Assembly: GCA_031270755.1 (NCBI GenBank)
Contig: JAISWV010000202.1
Location: forward strand, 1-21,970
Direction: 5' to 3'
Origin: Synergistaceae bacterium
GTDB lineage: Bacteria; Synergistota; Synergistia; Synergistales; Aminobacteriaceae
DNA length: 21,970 bases
Below, piece by piece: positions 15,240 through 21,970 of this stretch; positions within the stretch are counted from its first letter, which is position 1; each line of letters starts with the position of its first letter. A program made the position numbers and the translations under genes. The notes below the pieces were generated by a model, which saw only the letters and a list, made by a program, of their open reading frames with translations, was not told the DNA's origin and did no database searches.

Positions 15240-16466
15240 GTGAAAAGACCGGTTGTGAAGAAGTGTCTTTCTCTGGTTCTCCTGCTCCTTTTGGTGTTCT
15301 CCGAGGGCTATGGGGCATGGGCGGCTCCGGCGGCGGACATCGACGCCCAGATCGCCGCGGAGGAGCGCCGGAGGAAGGAACTGGACCGAAAGCTGGAGTC
15401 GTACCGGAGCACGATCCGTCAGATGAAGGTGAAAGAAAACGACTTGCTCGTGCGCATCGACCAGTCTCAGCAGGCCACGGAAAAGGCCCGGCAGGAGATG
15501 ACCATTTTGGAGTACCAGATCAGCAAGCTCCAGAAAAACATCACCGTCTTGAACGCGGAAATGGATCAGACGAAATACCGAATCCAGGACTTGGTTTCCG
15601 CCCTCAAGAACCGCATGATCGACATCTCCAAGTACGGCACGTCCGAGGAGCTTCTTTTGATTTTTTCGGCCGAGAACACCCACCAGGTTCTGAATTCCGT
15701 CTATCTTCTGGGGAAACTTGCCGCTCACGACCAATTTTTGATCGAGCAGCTCCAAAATAAAAAACAGGAAATCGAGCTGTCCCGGCGGACCTTGCAGGAG
15801 CACCGCGACCGGCTGTTGAAGCAGTCCCAGTCCCTCAATCAGGAACGCAAGAAGTATAACTCCACCATCGATCAGACCAACACTTTCTTGAACGATATCC
15901 GCCGGCAGAAGGCCTTGGCCGAACGAGCGGCCAAGGAGATGGAAGAGGCCCAGAAGGCTGTGGGGCAGACGATTTTGACCCTGATGCGGCAGAGGAAAGA
16001 GCGGGACGAGGCGGCGAAAAAGGCCGGGGGTAAGGGCAGCACGGACTACCTGGCTGGAAGGATCGCGCGGGGCAGGGGCTCCATGTTCGACTGGCCCTTG
16101 CGGGGCCCCATCAGCAGCCCCTTCGGTTCGCGGATACATCCTGTGTTCAAGACGAAGTCCTTCCACTCGGGCTTGGACGTCGCCGCGCCCCGAGGAACGG
16201 CGGTCAAAGCGGCGGCGCCCGGCGAGGTGCTGTTCGAGGGATGGATGAGGGGTTACGGTCAGGTGGTCATCATCGACCACGGGCGCGACTACTCCACCGT
16301 CTACGCCCACATGTCCTCCACCCGGGTCAAGGAGGGGACGGTGGTCAACGCGGGAACAGTCGTCGGCACGGTGGGCAACACCGGAACGACCACAGGCTAC
16401 CACCTCCACTTCGAAGTCCGCGTCGGCAGCACCGCAAAGAGCCCGCTGGATTACCTCAAACGCTGA
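15240..16466 (+). CDS. EnvC-like murein hydrolase, M23 (LytM) domain with intact active site
   Basis: A secreted peptidoglycan hydrolase or activator of about 408 residues from GTG 15240. The signal peptide has KK before a Leu-rich core (CLSLVLLLLLVF) and probable cleavage near AWA. Residues ~35-255 are a long coiled coil, the part that binds FtsX in EnvC and related proteins. A C-terminal M23 domain follows (SSPFGSRIHPVFKTKSFHSG onward). All metal and catalytic positions are present: His309 and Asp313 in HSGLD, the His of VYAHM, and His388/His390 in HLHFEVR. Unlike E. coli EnvC, which has lost these and only activates amidases, this protein should be a zinc endopeptidase itself. It directly follows ftsX and precedes a degenerate paralogue. 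Confidence 0.92.
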   Translation: MKRPVVKKCLSLVLLLLLVFSEGYGAWAAPAADIDAQIAAEERRRKELDRKLESYRSTIRQMKVKENDLLVRIDQSQQATEKARQEMTILEYQISKLQKNITVLNAEMDQTKYRIQDLVSALKNRMIDISKYGTSEELLLIFSAENTHQVLNSVYLLGKLAAHDQFLIEQLQNKKQEIELSRRTLQEHRDRLLKQSQSLNQERKKYNSTIDQTNTFLNDIRRQKALAERAAKEMEEAQKAVGQTILTLMRQRKERDEAAKKAGGKGSTDYLAGRIARGRGSMFDWPLRGPISSPFGSRIHPVFKTKSFHSGLDVAAPRGTAVKAAAPGEVLFEGWMRGYGQVVIIDHGRDYSTVYAHMSSTRVKEGTVVNAGTVVGTVGNTGTTTGYHLHFEVRVGSTAKSPLDYLKR

Positions 16467-16563
16467 AATTTGAGCTAAAATTTGATCAAAGGGGGTCTCG
16501 GGGGGAGGCCCGCGCGAGCTCTACCCTTCGAGCTTGAAATTTTTAGAAAGGGGCGCGGAGTCC

Positions 16564-17787
16564 ATGAACAAAACTTGGGTGTGCGTTTTGACGCTGTTGT
16601 TGTTTTGTTTCCCGCACGGGGGGTGGGGCGTGCCCGCCGAGGGCGCGCCGGATCTGGACGGAGAAATAGCGGCGCAGGAAAGAGCCCGGGATGAATTGAA
16701 CAAAAAAATCCAGCAATATAACGAGACGGCCCAGAAAAAAGCCCAACAGGCACGAAGTCTGCTGGGGCGTATCACCAACCTGCAGCAAAATTCCAAAGTG
16801 GCGCAGCAGCAGATCAAACTCCTGGAGCTGCAGTCGAACAAGCTCCAAAAATCCATGATGGAACTGGACCGGGAAATAGCGGCAACCTCCCGCCGGGTCG
16901 ACAGCCTCATCGGCGAACTGCGGGTCCGGGTGGTCAACATGTACAAGTACGGGGCCCGGGAGGGCTTGAACTTGCTGCTTTCCGCGGAAAACACCCACGA
17001 GGCGGTGGTGTCCGCGTATCTTTTGGACCGGCTTTCGCGCTACGACCAGGCCGTGATCGACGAGCTGCTGAGCAAAATGAAAGACTTGGAGCAAGGCAAA
17101 CGCAGCCTGGAGAGAAACAGGGTCCAGCTGACGACGCGAACCGACGAGCTGAACGCCCAACGCGAGAAATACAGTTCTTCCATCAGCGAGACCAACGTGA
17201 TCCTGTCCGGTGTGCAGAGGGACCGGCGGAAGGCGGAAGAGGCCGCGAAAGAAATGGAACAGGCGCAGCAGGAGATCGGACGCACTATTTCCGCCTTGCT
17301 CCAGAAGAAAAAGACCCGCGAGCCTGAAAAACTTGAAAAAAAAACCCAAAGCCCGGGAGGCGCGCCGGTTCTCGCATACCCCAGCCTCGGCCGCGGCTCT
17401 ATGCTGGACTGGCCCATTCGGGGACCCATTGAAAGGCCCTACGGCTCCAACGAGCACCCCGTTTTCAAAACGAAGTCCTTCAACTCGGGCATCGATATCC
17501 GCGCCGCGTCGGGGGCTCCGGTCAAGGCGGCCGGCCCCGGCGAAGTGCTGTACGTAGGATGGCTGCGGGGTTTCGGGCAGGTGGTCATCATCGACCACGG
17601 GCAGAATATCTCCACGGTTTACGCCCACCTCGCCTCCGCTCGGGTGAAGGAGCACGACGCGGTGCAGCCGGGGGCCGTAATCGGGACGGTGGGCAACACG
17701 GGAACGACGGAGAGTTACAGCCTGCATTTCGAGGTTCGCGTAAAAGAATCCGCCAAAAATCCGTTGAATTACCTGAAAAAAACTTAG
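16564..17787 (+). CDS. EnvC-like murein hydrolase activator, degenerate M23 domain
   Basis: A tandem paralogue of the preceding gene, 407 residues. ATG 16564 has GGAG close upstream and gives a clean signal peptide (MNKTWVCVLTLLLFCFPHGG). The architecture is the same: coiled coil at ~30-250 and a C-terminal LytM domain with RPYGSNEHPVFKTKSF, GQVVIIDHGQNISTVYAHL and VGTVGNTGTT. Two active-site positions are changed: the zinc His of HxxxD is Asn307 (NSGID), and the first, catalytic His of HxH is Ser386 (SLHFEVR). Asp311, His388 and the YAH His remain. It is therefore probably not an enzyme and may act like E. coli EnvC, opening or activating another hydrolase under FtsEX control (inference). 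The 97-base gap upstream has G-rich runs but no clear promoter or terminator. Confidence 0.92.
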   Translation: MNKTWVCVLTLLLFCFPHGGWGVPAEGAPDLDGEIAAQERARDELNKKIQQYNETAQKKAQQARSLLGRITNLQQNSKVAQQQIKLLELQSNKLQKSMMELDREIAATSRRVDSLIGELRVRVVNMYKYGAREGLNLLLSAENTHEAVVSAYLLDRLSRYDQAVIDELLSKMKDLEQGKRSLERNRVQLTTRTDELNAQREKYSSSISETNVILSGVQRDRRKAEEAAKEMEQAQQEIGRTISALLQKKKTREPEKLEKKTQSPGGAPVLAYPSLGRGSMLDWPIRGPIERPYGSNEHPVFKTKSFNSGIDIRAASGAPVKAAGPGEVLYVGWLRGFGQVVIIDHGQNISTVYAHLASARVKEHDAVQPGAVIGTVGNTGTTESYSLHFEVRVKESAKNPLNYLKKT

Positions 17788-17904
17788 CTTTACGAGACCC
17801 GGCCCTTGGAAAAATTTTTTATTTTAAGGTCTTCGTCTCGATCTGAAGGATATTTTTACGTTTTGTGAGAAAATAATGGAAGAGACGGCGGCCAAGTATG
17901 GCTG

Positions 17905-17962
17905 GGATGTATTGTTGCCTTGGATGTATTGTTGAGTGTATGTATTATGAGTGTATGTATTA
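17905..17962 (+). repeat. AT-rich tandem repeats upstream of ctpA
   Basis: GGATGTATTGTTG occurs at 17905-17917 and 17922-17934, followed by two perfect tandem copies of TGAGTGTATGTATTA at 17933-17947 and 17948-17962, and more TGTATT-like units to about 17977. This sits in the 231-base gap between the second EnvC-like gene and ctpA. A possible but weak promoter is TTGCCT (17916-17921) with TATGTA 17 bases downstream (17939-17944). An imperfect CGAGAC/GTCTCG inverted repeat (17793-17798 and 17835-17840) lies earlier in the gap but is not followed by a clear T-run. Confidence 0.7.
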
Positions 17963-18018
17963 TATGTATTGGATGTACGACGTCTGCGTCGATTTAGGGG
18001 AGAAGGTGCTTTTCCGCG

Positions 18019-19278
18019 ATGGGTGGAAACGGGTTTTTTAAGGACAAAGGATTCTTGTGCGGATTGTTGGCCGTAACGGTGGTATTGGTGTCGGTGAGGA
18101 TCGGAGGCCTTGCCGTAACTTCGGCGGGAGCTGCCGATATCTCCGATTTCGAAAGGATATCCCCTTTCAACGCAAAGTCTTTGTGGTTGGTACGCCAGGC
18201 GAGGGCGATCATCGAGACCTATCAGGTCGACGCGGAGGCGAAACCGGTAACGGAGGACCAGCTTGTCCAGGGTGCGATCAAAGGCATGGTGGAATCTTGG
18301 AAAGACCCCTACACGCGCTTCGTGTCCCCCGAGCAGCTGAAAGACGAAGAGATAGAAATGGAAGGCCAGTACGGCGGGGTGGGCATGTACATCGGAGACC
18401 GGGAGGGCAGGATATTGGTCATCAGCCCCATTGAAGATACCCCTGCCGAAAAGGCCGGGTTGAAGCCCATGGACCAGATCGTCAAGGTGGGAGACGAGGT
18501 GGCGTTGGGCTGGGATTCCCAAGAGGTCGTGAAACGCCTGAGAGGAAAACCGAACACCTCCGTGGTCATTTGGATCCGCCGCGAAGGCGAGGAAGAGCTT
18601 CTGAAGTTCGAGCTCAAACGCGAAATCATCAAGATCAAGTCGGTACGGTACGAGGTGCTGTCGGACGACATCGGCTATCTGAGATTGACCCAGTTCAAAC
18701 AAAAGACGGATACGGAGGCTGCGGAAGCGATAGAGGATATGATGGGGCAGGGGGCCAAGGGGATGATTTTAGACCTGCGGAACAACGGCGGCGGCCTGCT
18801 CAACGTTTGCGTCAACATCAGCAGCATGTTTTTAGACGGCGGATTGGTCGTGGGAACCCGGGGCCGCGTGGAGAAGTCCAATGAAGAATATTACGCGGAC
18901 TCCTCCTATTATTTGACCGATATGCCGATGGTGGTCCTGATCAACGAAGGCAGCGCCAGCGCGTCTGAAATTCTGGCGGGAGCCCTGGCGGACAGGGAAC
19001 GGGCGCTCACCGTCGGAAAGAAGAGCTTCGGCAAAGGATCGGTCCAGACGCTTTTCAACCTTACGGACGGCTCGGGGATCTACGTGACCATCGCGAGGTA
19101 TCATACGCCTTCCGGCAAGGTCATCGACCACGTGGGGCTCACGCCAGCCATCGAGGTGGAGGGGCAGTTGGACAAGGACTACGTGAAGGACGCTCAATTG
19201 CAGCGGGCGATTTCCGAGTTGAAAAAGAAAATGTCGAAGCCGGCGACGACGGCCTCTAACGCTCGGCAGCAGAATTGA
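18019..19278 (+). CDS. ctpA: S41 family C-terminal processing protease (CtpA), with PDZ domain
   Basis: A periplasmic serine protease that trims or degrades proteins from their C-termini; in several diderms this family controls peptidoglycan hydrolases. The 419-residue protein has an N-terminal signal/anchor (GLLAVTVVLVSVRIGGLAVT). Residues ~55-110 are the helical lead-in (DPYTRFVSPEQL), ~110-200 the PDZ domain (GVGMYIGDREGRILVISPIE), and ~210-390 the S41 core (GYLRLTQF, LDLRNNGGGLL). The Ser/Lys dyad is Ser314 in EGSASASEI and Lys339 in KSFGKGSVQ, 25 residues apart as in characterised members. The tail is Lys/Gln-rich. AAGGTG lies ten bases upstream of the ATG. Its position after the EnvC-like genes makes those hydrolases possible substrates (inference). 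Confidence 0.95.
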   Translation: MGGNGFFKDKGFLCGLLAVTVVLVSVRIGGLAVTSAGAADISDFERISPFNAKSLWLVRQARAIIETYQVDAEAKPVTEDQLVQGAIKGMVESWKDPYTRFVSPEQLKDEEIEMEGQYGGVGMYIGDREGRILVISPIEDTPAEKAGLKPMDQIVKVGDEVALGWDSQEVVKRLRGKPNTSVVIWIRREGEEELLKFELKREIIKIKSVRYEVLSDDIGYLRLTQFKQKTDTEAAEAIEDMMGQGAKGMILDLRNNGGGLLNVCVNISSMFLDGGLVVGTRGRVEKSNEEYYADSSYYLTDMPMVVLINEGSASASEILAGALADRERALTVGKKSFGKGSVQTLFNLTDGSGIYVTIARYHTPSGKVIDHVGLTPAIEVEGQLDKDYVKDAQLQRAISELKKKMSKPATTASNARQQN

Positions 19279-19295
19279 AGGAGCGAGGATGGATT

Positions 19296-20588
19296 ATGTT
19301 GAAAAATAGAGTGGATGTGCTGATTGGAGCCCAGTGGGGGGATGAGGGCAAGGGTAAGGTCGTGGACACGATGGGGACCGGCGTGGACGTGTTCGTCCGC
19401 TGTCAAGGAGGCGCCAACGCCGGACACACCGTCATCGTAAACGGGGAGAAGATCGTCTTTCACCTTCTGCCCTCGGGGATGCTCTACCCGGGAAAACTTT
19501 GCATGATCGGCAACGGAGTCGTCATAGAGCCCGAACAGTTCCTGAAGGAGATAGAGGACCTACGCGAGCGCGGCCAGGACCGGGCGCGTCTCGTGGTCAG
19601 CCCGGCGGCGCACGTGGTGATGCCGTACCATAAAATTCTCGACAAAGCCCAAGAGGCTTTTCGGGGCAAGGGACATATGATTGGCACCACGGGACGCGGC
19701 ATCGGGCCTTGTTACGTGGATAAATACGCGCGCAGCGGCCTTCGGGTGGAGGACCTGCTGAACGAAGACCGTCTGCGGGAGAAGCTGACCCGAATACTGG
19801 AAGAGAAAAACCGAATTTTGACGAAACTTTACAACGAAAAGCCCTTCGCGCTGGACGAGGTCTTGGATCCCGCACTGGAGTGGGGCAAGGCGATGACCCC
19901 CTACGTGGGGGACGCTGTGGAGCTTTTGCAGGAAGCCCTGGAGAGCGACAAGCACGTATTGCTGGAAGGGGCTCAGGCAACGCTGCTGGATATCGACCAC
20001 GGAACGTACCCTTACGTCACCAGTTCTTCGACTTGCGCGGCGGGGGGATTTACGGGTACGGGACTGCCGGTGTCCCGTGTCGATCGCGTGATCGCCGTCG
20101 TCAAAGCCTATACGACGCGAGTGGGCGAGGGGCCCATGCCTACGGAGGAAAAAGGAGACATCGGCGAGTCATTGCGTACCCGGGGAGGAGAGTTCGGGGC
20201 CACGACAGGACGGCCCCGCCGCTGCGGGTGGCTGGACATGGTCGCGGTGCGCTATTCCGTGCGCCTGAACGGAAGCGGCGTCATCGCGCTGACGAAGCTG
20301 GACGTGCTGACGGGGCTGAACGAAATCAAAGTCTGCACGGCCTATGACCTGAACGGAAAGGAAACCACGCGTTTCAGCAGCGATTCTTATGTTTTGGAGG
20401 AGTGCCGTCCCGTATACGAGACTCTGCCGGGGTGGAGCGAGGACATATCCCATTGTACGACTTTCGAGTCCCTGCCGGAAAAGGCGCAGGACTACGTTCG
20501 GTATATTGAAAAACACGCCGGCGCGCCGGTAAAGCTGATCGGCGTCGGCGCGGACAGGAACCAAACGATAAACCGGGAATTTTATTGA
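19296..20588 (+). CDS. purA: Adenylosuccinate synthetase
   Basis: Catalyses GTP-dependent ligation of IMP and aspartate to adenylosuccinate, the first committed step to AMP. The 430-residue length is standard. Motifs in order: GAQWGDEGKGKVVD (catalytic Asp16), CQGGANAGHTV (His44), GTTGRGIGPCYVDKYAR, LEGAQATLLDIDHGTYPYVT, TGTGLP, GEGPMPTE, EFGATTGRPRRCGWLD, ALTKLDVLTG and GVGADRNQTI. ATG 19296 is preferred because GAGG lies seven bases upstream and the P-loop block begins about ten residues later; a TTG overlapping the ctpA stop would add seven residues. rimI starts within the stop codon, so the two are translationally linked. Confidence 0.98.
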   Translation: MLKNRVDVLIGAQWGDEGKGKVVDTMGTGVDVFVRCQGGANAGHTVIVNGEKIVFHLLPSGMLYPGKLCMIGNGVVIEPEQFLKEIEDLRERGQDRARLVVSPAAHVVMPYHKILDKAQEAFRGKGHMIGTTGRGIGPCYVDKYARSGLRVEDLLNEDRLREKLTRILEEKNRILTKLYNEKPFALDEVLDPALEWGKAMTPYVGDAVELLQEALESDKHVLLEGAQATLLDIDHGTYPYVTSSSTCAAGGFTGTGLPVSRVDRVIAVVKAYTTRVGEGPMPTEEKGDIGESLRTRGGEFGATTGRPRRCGWLDMVAVRYSVRLNGSGVIALTKLDVLTGLNEIKVCTAYDLNGKETTRFSSDSYVLEECRPVYETLPGWSEDISHCTTFESLPEKAQDYVRYIEKHAGAPVKLIGVGADRNQTINREFY

Positions 20589-21058
20589 TCCTGGCGGATA
20601 TTCGCTTTTGCGCGAAGGAGGACTTGGGACAAATTTTAGAGGTCGACCGGACCTCCCTTTATCCGTGGCCGGAGCGCACGATCTCCCGCGACCTTCTTGG
20701 GGGAGGCGCGAGGCTTTCCTATATCGGGGCCTTCGCCCCGGCGGTGAAGGACAAGTTATTGGGCTACGCGGTGCTCGGCGACGAAAAAAGAAATGGATTG
20801 CTGATGAACTTGGTGGTGGTGCCGGAGCATCGGCGGCGCGGTTTCGGGACTCAATTGGTGGCGGCGGCGGCGGAGTGCGCGAACGATATGGGTTTTTCCA
20901 TGCTCGTCCTGAGGGTCCGCGCCTCGAATTTCGCCGCCCGCGCTCTTTACGGAAGCCTGGGGTTCAGGACCGACGCCACGCGGGAGAGTTTTTACAGCGA
21001 CGGAGACGTGGCCCAATACATGAGCGTGAGGCTGCCTTTGTTCATAAACGAAAAATGA
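20585..21058 (+). CDS. rimI: GNAT N-acetyltransferase, RimI-like
   Basis: Predicted acetyl-CoA-dependent N-acetyltransferase of 157 residues; RimI acetylates the N-terminal alanine of ribosomal protein S18. The acetyl-CoA motif A is clear (MNLVVVPEHRRRGFGTQLV, with RRRGFG as the pyrophosphate-binding loop), followed by LRVRASNFAARALYGSLGFR, the typical RimI segment in which Asn and Tyr contact substrate and cofactor. The N-terminal strand (ILADIRFCAKEDLGQILEV) fits the first GNAT strand, supporting the TTG at 20585 that overlaps the purA stop (TTGA). No good ribosome-binding site precedes it, so translation probably depends on purA. The exact substrate is not certain from the sequence. Confidence 0.88.
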   Translation: MILADIRFCAKEDLGQILEVDRTSLYPWPERTISRDLLGGGARLSYIGAFAPAVKDKLLGYAVLGDEKRNGLLMNLVVVPEHRRRGFGTQLVAAAAECANDMGFSMLVLRVRASNFAARALYGSLGFRTDATRESFYSDGDVAQYMSVRLPLFINEK

Positions 21059-21086
21059 AGACTGGGGACAAGGAGAAGAAGGGGAG

Positions 21087-21344
21087 ATGAGGGTCTATAT
21101 TCCCTTCAAGGACGGTTCCGCCGTTTCCTACGACGGCAAAAAATTTACCCTGCACAAACAGCCCGTCGATATCGACGCCAACCTGAACGCGCTGCCCGAG
21201 GGGACGGCGGTGCGTCTCTGGCGCGAGCGGCGGGGGGAGATCGTTAATGCCCTGGAAACCGCTTGGTGGAAGGAACTCGCGCGGCGCAAAGCGGCAGCCA
21301 TGAAAAAAGATTACTCAAAAACTGCCCCCGCGGAAGCCGAATGA
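21087..21344 (+). CDS. Small hypothetical protein, 85 aa
   Basis: I do not recognise this protein. It starts at an ATG with a strong purine-rich site (AAGGGGAG) directly upstream, 28 bases after rimI and in the same direction, so it is probably the last gene of the operon. The first ~45 residues look like a small beta domain (MRVYIPFKDGSAVSYDGKKF); the rest is a charged helix with Trp residues (ETAWWKELARRKAAAMKKDY) and an acidic Ala/Pro tail. There is no signal peptide. Codon usage and GC match the neighbouring genes, which supports a real gene. Confidence 0.7.
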   Translation: MRVYIPFKDGSAVSYDGKKFTLHKQPVDIDANLNALPEGTAVRLWRERRGEIVNALETAWWKELARRKAAAMKKDYSKTAPAEAE

Positions 21345-21717
21345 CGAATTTCGCCAGACGCGTCGAAGCCGGCCGCCGGAATCGGAAGAGCGATAATTTT
21401 CGTTCCGTCCCGCTCTGCTTCGTACCCGTAAAATCGGAAACAGGAGGTGATTATTGCATTTGGGGAAATAGAACATGCGGCATTTCTTCAATCCCTCATT
21501 TCGCGTTCAGAATTTTCAACGGAAGTTCACCGCCTAAAATCACAGTACCTTTTTGCGCATGAATCCTTTTAAACATTCGTTTCAGCTTCTTTTTTGCCCA
21601 TTTATTTCCACCCTGCCGGTGGCTTCGCCTTCGACACGCAGAAAATTTGAACGCTTGTCAGTTGAGCTTCCATTCGAGTATTCCTCCATAGAGTATGAAT
21701 TTTAGCTCTTTTTTAAC
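21345..21717. other. Region without a confident gene; ambiguous short frames
   Basis: No intact gene is evident. A strong Shine-Dalgarno-like GGAGGTGA lies at 21443-21450 on the plus strand; after it the frame IAFGEIEHAAFLQSLISRSE runs on to a stop near 21569, but would need a GTG inside the site or an ATT start. On the minus strand a frame open from 21657 to 21496 ends in MFKRIHAQKGTVILGGELPL with an ATG at 21576. Another minus-strand ATG frame near 21687-21583 begins MEEYSNGSSTDKRSN. A small CCACC/GGTGG hairpin lies at 21608-21622. These may be remnants linked to the adjacent transposase fragment. I cannot choose between them. Confidence 0.4.
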
Positions 21718-21970
21718 TCATTTTGATTTAAAATGCAACCCTTTACGCCTTTCCTGATGCGTTTGCCCTGGTTCGGCCCCCCTATAAGGAACCTTGCCTG
21801 GATGCATTGCAATGTCAACAATTTGCCACAGGGAAAATCCGATTTGTTTGGAAACATATTGTTTCATATACCCGATGATTTTTGATACCGTTACCGTAGG
21901 GGCGGGTAAGGGATGATTACGGGCGGATAATATCCGCCCCTACGGATGGGGGTTGTTCAGGTTCGATTTC
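21718..21970 (-). pseudogene. Remnant of IS200-like / REP-associated (Y1) transposase
   Basis: On the minus strand a frame without a start codon, open from 21939 to a TGA at 21718, contains VSKIIGYMKQYVSKQIGFSL followed by WQ (down to about 21823). This matches the region of Y1/RAYT transposases where a (V/I)SKIIGxxKxxxxK segment precedes an (S/V)WQ motif. The RSFHDHIIR-type block that should come next is missing, and the remaining ~34 residues look unrelated. Upstream, a different frame from the window edge reads PPSVGADIIRP and stops at 21917, so the reading frame is broken within the palindrome. This is a single-stranded-DNA transposase family. The copy is truncated at both ends and surely inactive. 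Confidence 0.6.
21894..21945. repeat. Palindromic repeat inside the transposase remnant
   Basis: CCGTAGGGGCGG (21894-21905) and CCGCCCCTACGG (21934-21945) form a perfect 12-bp inverted repeat with a 28-base loop. A competing perfect palindrome, GGGCGGATA-A-TATCCGCCC (21921-21939), uses the loop and the right arm. On the minus strand it encodes GADIIRP in one frame. The form fits a dispersed REP/MITE-like element mobilised by Y1 transposases. Confidence 0.75.

Noticed and set aside
15225..16409. 394-codon minus-strand frame opposite the first EnvC-like gene (and a similar one at 16543-17727)
   Set aside because: Both are antisense shadows of coiled-coil/M23 genes; their mutual similarity only reflects the paralogy of the sense genes.
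16492..16509. G-rich runs between the EnvC-like genes as a G-quadruplex
   Set aside because: There are only two long G-runs and one GG nearby; four suitable runs are not present.
17793..17840. Possible terminator after the second EnvC-like gene (CGAGAC/GTCTCG)
   Set aside because: The stem is short, the loop is long, and the T-run lies inside the loop rather than after the stem.
21341..21562. 73-codon frame starting in ATGA overlap with the 85-aa gene
   Set aside because: The overlap is attractive, but the sequence looks random (scattered Cys, Pro and Ser, no domain-like pattern) and runs into the ambiguous remnant region.

Overview
The window looks like chromosomal DNA of a GC-rich, diderm anaerobe, most likely a member of the Synergistota. 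This is inferred from gene content and order (RNase J, uppP, maf, a DUF5693 membrane protein, csaB, a split transketolase, ftsEX, two EnvC-like proteins, ctpA, purA, rimI), not from a marker gene. No rRNA, tRNA or CRISPR array was found.

Left part (1-2700, minus strand): the window opens with the broken start of what may be an iron-containing alcohol dehydrogenase. Next comes an atypical PxpA (LamB/YcsF) protein with a serine-rich tail, then a 476-residue protein of unknown function. The last is divergent from a ROK-family regulator at 2851, and the 235-base gap between them holds weak promoter-like sites for both directions.

Central part (2851-21344, all plus strand): a long co-directional run with tight spacing and many start/stop overlaps. 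It begins with the ROK regulator and RNase J. After a 121-base gap carrying a strong composite hairpin come uppP (lipid carrier recycling), maf, DUF5693 and csaB (pyruvylation of cell-wall polysaccharide). A Schlafen-type AlbA_2 ATP-binding protein interrupts the run. Then come the two halves of a transketolase-like enzyme, ftsE-ftsX and two tandem EnvC/M23 proteins. A second gap with AT-rich tandem repeats precedes ctpA, purA, rimI and a small unknown protein. The theme is envelope synthesis and division: carrier recycling, polysaccharide modification, FtsEX-driven peptidoglycan hydrolysis and a periplasmic processing protease, with nucleotide and RNA housekeeping genes mixed in.

Right edge (21345-21970): no intact gene. 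It holds a decayed IS200/REP-associated (Y1) transposase on the minus strand with an embedded 12-bp palindrome, and short ambiguous reading frames.

The most notable observations are (1) a transketolase N-terminal half that has lost the Asp of the thiamine-diphosphate/Mg motif and a conserved His, while its partner half keeps the catalytic Glu; and (2) tandem EnvC-like paralogues after ftsEX, where the first keeps all M23 zinc and catalytic residues and the second has lost two of them, suggesting a hydrolase/activator pair.
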